A DNA stretch of 64,000 nucleotides from Polysphondylium violaceum (Eukaryota; Evosea; Eumycetozoa; Dictyosteliales; Dictyosteliaceae), in the NCBI GenBank assembly GCA_000277445.1, contig AJWJ01000052.1, positions 1 to 64,000 of the forward strand, read 5' to 3'. The notes beneath the pieces were generated by a model, which worked only from the letters and a program-made list of their open reading frames with translations, did not search any database and was not told the origin of the DNA. Every line of letters begins with the position of its first letter. The stretch's first letter is position 1. Below, in pieces: positions 59,710-64,000 of this stretch. A program made the translations under genes and the position numbers.

Positions 59710-62297
59710 TTAATAAAAGAATCCAGTTGTATTGAGATTCTTTTGTAAAAATATATTATCAAATATTCCTTTCATTCCAGATTTAGATTCTGCTCTTCTA
59801 AAGAATGGATGCTAAAGTAAATAGATGAATTGAGTTGTTAGTATTTATGTGTGTGGTGGAAATAAATATATAATAAATAAATAAATACTCTTAATAATTT
59901 ATCAACAGTTGATCTTTTAGCAGGATTTAATTCAAAACATTGCCACAACATATCCTTTAAATCAATGGAACATCTAATTTTAGTGAAATCAATACCTTTG
60001 ATAGAGTTGGTAAACATTGCTTTCATTCTAGAGTCTCTGTGAGGTGGTTTTTTATACAACATCTCCAAGATACAAATACCAAAACTCCAAACATCGGCAG
60101 GATAAGAACAGTCGTCGCCCTTGATCATCTCTGGTGCCATCCAGTAGGGTGCACCGACCATGTGTTTTTTACCACCTCCTGATACATTGGCACAGAGGCC
60201 AAAATCTACCAATTTGACTTCGGCATTCAATGTGATCATAATGTTGGCAGATTTGACATCTCTGTGCACGATTTTGTTGTTGTGGAGATATAACAAAGCC
60301 TTGAGGATCTCAGCACCAATGTAGCCGATTTGAGTCTCTTTAAAGGCGTGACTAGAGCCCACAGCTGTCTCTAATGTACCACCAGTGATGGCTTCGGTCA
60401 TGACAAATATATCACTGCCATACAAGGCTGAGGCTTTGTAACTTATAATGTTGGCGTGTTTGCATTTACTGAGGAAACCAATCTCTGTCAACACTCTGTT
60501 TTGCTCTTTGGGTGTACTGTATTTCATTACCTTGATGGCAACCTTTTTCTTGTCATAGGTGGCCTCAAACACTCTAGAGTAGGTGCCTTTGCCCAACATA
60601 TCACCAAACTTGATTCGCTTCTTTATGTCTTGAGGTGGGATCAATTTGATGGTGGTTGAGGCGTGGCCAAGAAACTCGGTGGTGGTACCGCTCAAGAGTC
60701 TCTTTCTTTCGAGCTTGGCTTCAATGACCTTGGATTTTCTTTCATTTTCATCAGTGATGCTGTCGTCGACGACAATCTCTTGAGTGTCGTACTGGGAGCA
60801 ACGAATCTCGTCAGTGATCCAGAGCTTCTCGTCATTGTATTTGCCATAGGTCGATGCAGAATCGCTGACATCCACCATAGCCATTTGACTCTCTAGCGAG
60901 GGATTGGGCACCTTGTACACGATTCTCTGTCTAGTGATAAATTTGAGAATGGTGAGGTAGATTTTAAAATTGTCTTTGACGTCTTGTATGTCAATGTCCT
61001 CCTTTTGCATGTCAGTTCTAATTTCCTCAGGCAAGTCTTCATAGCAAGACACAACAAGGGTCTCACATTGCTTTCTATTGGCATATCTCTTTTTGCTCGA
61101 AGAACTCTTGGACTTTCTATAGAGACCCTCTTTTTCACCAGGGGCCAACTTGTCTTTTTTCTTTTCTTTTTTTGCGCTGGTGGCATTGGTGGCAGAGGTG
61201 GCGTTGGTAGCATTGGTAGTGCTGGTCATATTTGTCATATTGGAGGTCATTGATGTGTTTGAGATGGTGGATTTTCTATCATCAAAATCTGAATTATCGT
61301 CATCTGATCCCTCACCATCTTCAGTATCAATTTTTTGACTACCAGTTGGTGTAGTGCTGCTGTTGTTGTTTTTGTTATTACTATCTTTATTTACAATGCT
61401 ATTTGCATCTTCAGTTGAAGCACTAAGTTCAATACCAGAATTGACAGAGCTTGACAAGAAATTGGGTGAGGCTGCTGCTGGTGGTGATGCAGATACAACG
61501 TTACTATTACTACTGCTATTTAAATCAATGTTTGTGGGTGCTGATGTAGACGATGGTGTCTTTGATCCACTAGATTCCGATGTTGATGATCCATTCATGG
61601 TTGCTGTTGCTGTTGTAGTTGTAGTAGTAGTATTACTATTATTATTATTTGTTACTGTTGATAACATTGGATTATTACTACTAGGGGGTGTAAAAGATTG
61701 TGATGATAAATCATCACTACTAAGTTTTAATGGTTGATTTGACATAATCTATTTTTAGAAGATAAAAAGAAAAAAGAATCAATTAGTATAAAAGTAAGTA
61801 AAACAATAGATATATATCATTGTTGTTGAGATATATGATAATATTTATAAAAATGAGTGTGTGAAGTGGTGTGTAACTATCATACCTCCAAAAATGTGAT
61901 GCACCAAAATAAGCACACACACACAACACACACAATTCTCTATCTCTTTATCATGTATACATTTGCAAATTTCACCTAGTTTTTAAAAACCACATCACAC
62001 TCACACACACCTCACACAAACTCTAATATCTTGAAATCACACACACACAAACTCTCTCACACACACAAACACACTTTTTAAAATCATGATCAAAAATTCT
62101 TAAAATATACATACTGATAAGGGTCTTGTTTCAACAGTAATCAAAGATGAGGGAAAAATACCAACTTTTCCATTCATTTTACCTTTGATAAAGCCATTTT
62201 CAACTCTTTCTAAAAACTCGATCTTTGTACCTTTTGTAAATGAAAGATGGTTTTCAGTGGCTCCGCTATAATCACCTGTGGCTATTAAATATAACAT
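59710..62297 (-). CDS. SH3-domain STE-group Ser/Thr kinase
   Basis: Exons 62297-62115, 61748-59889, 59811-59710; both joins are phase 0 (RPLS-IMSNQP and DKLLR-HPFFRR). Product 714 residues. Exon 1 codes an SH3 domain (ATGDYSGATENHLSFTKGTK, with GIFPSSLI as ALYDY..PSNYV-type end). After a low-complexity region and a helical stretch (LPEEIRTDMQKEDIDI), the kinase domain spans about 435-690: GKGTYSRVFEATYDKKKVAI (Gly loop, VAIK Lys), HRDVKSANIM, DFGLC, GAPYWMAPE, and DVWSFGICILEML. All catalytic residues are present. STE-type assignment rests on GAPYWMAPE and SxANIM. The SH3 implies recruitment by proline-rich partners. Intron 1 (366 bases) has CA runs on the plus strand. The last 34-residue exon completes the final helix. 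Confidence 0.9.
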
Positions 62298-62882
62298 TGT
62301 GTTGTTATTGTGTAAAGGTTGATGTGGGGGTGGGAAGGGGGTGGGATATAATACACTAATTTACAGATATGTTGTTGTTGGTTGTTGGTTGTTGTTGTTG
62401 TTGGTTGGTTATTGATTAATTTATCAAACTAGATACGCGTACACAATAAAAAAAACACTGTGTTTATCTAGATAAGGCTCATACAAAAATACGCGGGTGC
62501 GCAAAGAGAAAAATGAAAAAAAAAAAATAAAAAAAAATAAATAAAAAAAAAATCTAGTTTTCAGGTGGCCCAATCATTTTTTGTGTCATTGATGCTGAAA
62601 TGAGAATGTGCAAGGGTTTTATCTCAGGAAAAAAAAAAATAAAGATATTTTTTTTTTGCTTAACTTAGCCTTTACAAAAAGATATTTTTTTATTGGGAAT
62701 TTAATTTCACTATTAATATCTCATTCTCATACATATACACATATATATACGTCATATATCTATATTTTATTTAATATTATTATATGAAAGAGGTGGTGTT
62801 GTGTGTTCTAAACATGATAACTGGCATATGAAAAGAATAAATAAATAAGGTTATTTGTATGTGTCAAAATAAGTTTATTATA
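62298..62882. other. Intergenic, promoter of SH3-kinase
   Basis: Includes the G-rich run at 62326-62345 close to the kinase ATG, GTTGTTGGTT repeats at about 62371-62408, and A/T tracts near 62513-62555 and 62629-62658. No gene seen. Confidence 0.6.
62326..62345 (+). other. Putative G-quadruplex motif beside the kinase start
   Basis: G5-T-G3-AA-G5-T-G3: four G runs with one- or two-base loops, the kind that folds most stably. It begins 29 bases upstream of the kinase ATG; on the mRNA strand it is C-rich, so the quadruplex would form on the template strand. Confidence 0.65.
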
Positions 62883-64000
62883 TTATAAATTTAAATTCTT
62901 TTCATTGGAAGGTACAGTGGGAGTTGAGGAAACTAGAGGAGTTGTTGGATTGGATGCAACCGGAGTAGAGGTGTTTAGTGATGTTGGATTACCACTGCTA
63001 CTACTGGTATTGGTATTGGTGCTTTGATCTTTTGAATAAGCTTTTGTAATTTCCAGTTGAAGATTTCTAAGTGAGTTCAAATCATCTCTTTTCTCTGGGA
63101 AATAACTAAGGAATTCATCCAAACTATTGATAGATAAATTTAAAATAGACAATGTTTGATCCAGTTTGGAATTATGATACATATTAACAATTGTGATACC
63201 ACCACTATCTTTACTTGGACTCTTTTCATTGCTATCACTATTGTTGTTGTTGTTTTTGCCATCGTTTTCTTCTTTATCATCTATATTACTAATACTATTA
63301 CTATTTTGTTGTTGTTGCTGTTGTTGTTGATATGATTTCAAGTAATATTTAAATACACCATGTTTGAATAAACTACAATACAAGAGGGTGGCCAATTGAG
63401 ATGGCAATTGACCAACTTGTTTCTTGAGACCATAGAGTACCAATTCGTTGGTTAGGTGATAGAGATCAAATAAGAGTTTTTGGTATAATACAGTGATTGT
63501 GTTGGTATTGGTCTTTGATTCCAAAATGTCTTTGAGATTCTCCAATTGATTGACTTCATCAAACCCAAGTTTAAAGTTACTGTTGGTGTTTGTGTTTGTG
63601 TTTGTGGTCCAGATCGACTCAGTGTTGTTGATTAATGCCAACACAGAGTTTGAGCCATTCAATACACTGCTGCCGCCACTGTTGGTAATGGCGTTACTGC
63701 TGCTGGACTGCTGATATACATTGAACCAAAACTTTTTAAACTTTCTCAAAAACTTGGTAACCAATTGCTCAATGTTTCTGTAATGGTAGCCACCTTTGAG
63801 GCCTGACGAGGCCGAGAATGAGGTGAGTTGGCCCGTAGTGAGACGCAGAGAGACAACGTATTTCTCGGATAACCTATTTTGATTGTAGATGATAAAGTGC
63901 TCTTCAAGGTACTTTTCCTTGAGCAATAGCGACGAGTGCTCCATGATGACATTCATATTGGGACAAACTTTGATTGTGCCAGTGGCCTGTTTATCGGCCA
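62883..64000 (-). CDS. Unrecognised protein, 5' end outside the window
   Basis: Open from the right edge (frame at 63998) to a stop at 62883-62885; at least 371 residues. The frame has no stop before the edge and an internal Met (63956), so the true start lies beyond the window. Seen: a globular part (YVVSLRLTTGQLTSFSASSG, RNIEQLVTKFLRKFKKFWFN), an Asn/Ser-rich linker, helical stretches (LYQKLLFDLYHLTNELVLYG; YFPEKRDDLNSLRNLQLEIT) and a Thr/Pro-rich tail. I considered Rogdi-like and mediator-like families and could not match either. I assign no function. Confidence 0.75.
   Translation of the reverse strand, partial: ADKQATGTIKVCPNMNVIMEHSSLLLKEKYLEEHFIIYNQNRLSEKYVVSLRLTTGQLTSFSASSGLKGGYHYRNIEQLVTKFLRKFKKFWFNVYQQSSSSNAITNSGGSSVLNGSNSVLALINNTESIWTTNTNTNTNSNFKLGFDEVNQLENLKDILESKTNTNTITVLYQKLLFDLYHLTNELVLYGLKKQVGQLPSQLATLLYCSLFKHGVFKYYLKSYQQQQQQQQNSNSISNIDDKEENDGKNNNNNSDSNEKSPSKDSGGITIVNMYHNSKLDQTLSILNLSINSLDEFLSYFPEKRDDLNSLRNLQLEITKAYSKDQSTNTNTSSSSGNPTSLNTSTPVASNPTTPLVSSTPTVPSNEKNLNL

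Noticed and set aside
1-64000. CRISPR arrays, transposons, LTR or other virus-derived elements
   Set aside because: No direct-repeat spacer arrays, transposase, integrase or reverse transcriptase motifs, or paired terminal repeats were seen.

Overview
The window is nuclear DNA of a dictyostelid social amoeba. It is AT-rich, with short AT-rich GT-AG introns (mostly about 60-130 bases), homopolymer A and T tracts between genes, and AAT/CAA triplet runs giving Asn- and Gln-rich protein stretches. It carries families typical of dictyostelids: a terpene synthase, TM9 and PPR proteins, a RhoGEF and a STE-type kinase. Some non-coding stretches hold many CA/GT and G/C runs, which is less extreme than I expect for D. 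discoideum, so a different species of the group is likely. I cannot name it from sequence alone. No tRNA, rRNA, CRISPR array, transposon or virus-derived element was recognised.

Layout, left to right (strand): NAP1-type histone chaperone (+); ZnT5/7-like zinc transporter with a huge His-rich tail (-); SAP + PPR-like mitochondrial protein (-); divergent TM9 protein (-); unknown SHOCT-like/Cys-cluster protein (-); ankyrin-GRAM-myotubularin phosphatase (-); acyl-CoA synthetase with a long repetitive tail (+); terpene synthase (-); a 4.8 kb gene-free region; Tipin/Swi3-family fork-protection protein (-); two-RRM protein (-); NAD-dependent reductase (-) divergent from a HAD phosphoglycolate-type phosphatase (+); neurochondrin (-); coiled-coil protein (+); TIG-ankyrin protein (+); possible PsbP/Mog1-fold protein (-); beta-COP (-); IQ-DH-PH RhoGEF (-); secreted/GPI-type protein (-); Mn-type CDF transporter (+); coiled-coil PH protein (-); SH3-STE kinase (-); and an unrecognised gene running off the right end (-).

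Most genes needed splicing. Exon joins were set by GT-AG signals plus reading-frame continuity, often confirmed by conserved motifs across the join. Several were recovered beyond a single open frame: a mitochondrial presequence exon for the PPR gene, four exons for Tipin, a 7-base first exon for the SHOCT-like gene, and the SH3 exon of the kinase. The genes are not an operon or pathway cluster; they are ordinary housekeeping and signalling genes with independent promoters. Two metal transporters (Zn-type and Mn-type CDF) and two trafficking proteins (TM9, beta-COP) are present but not adjacent.

The most interesting items are an E2F-like site and a long perfect palindrome just upstream of the Tipin gene, unusual domain fusions (ankyrin-myotubularin, SH3-STE kinase, SAP-PPR), the His-rich tail on the zinc transporter, G-quadruplex-type motifs in otherwise AT-rich DNA, a stopless 72-base intron and a missing 5' exon in the TIG-ankyrin gene, and the long gene-free region after the terpene synthase. 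I found no clear evidence of a wholly new multi-gene system.
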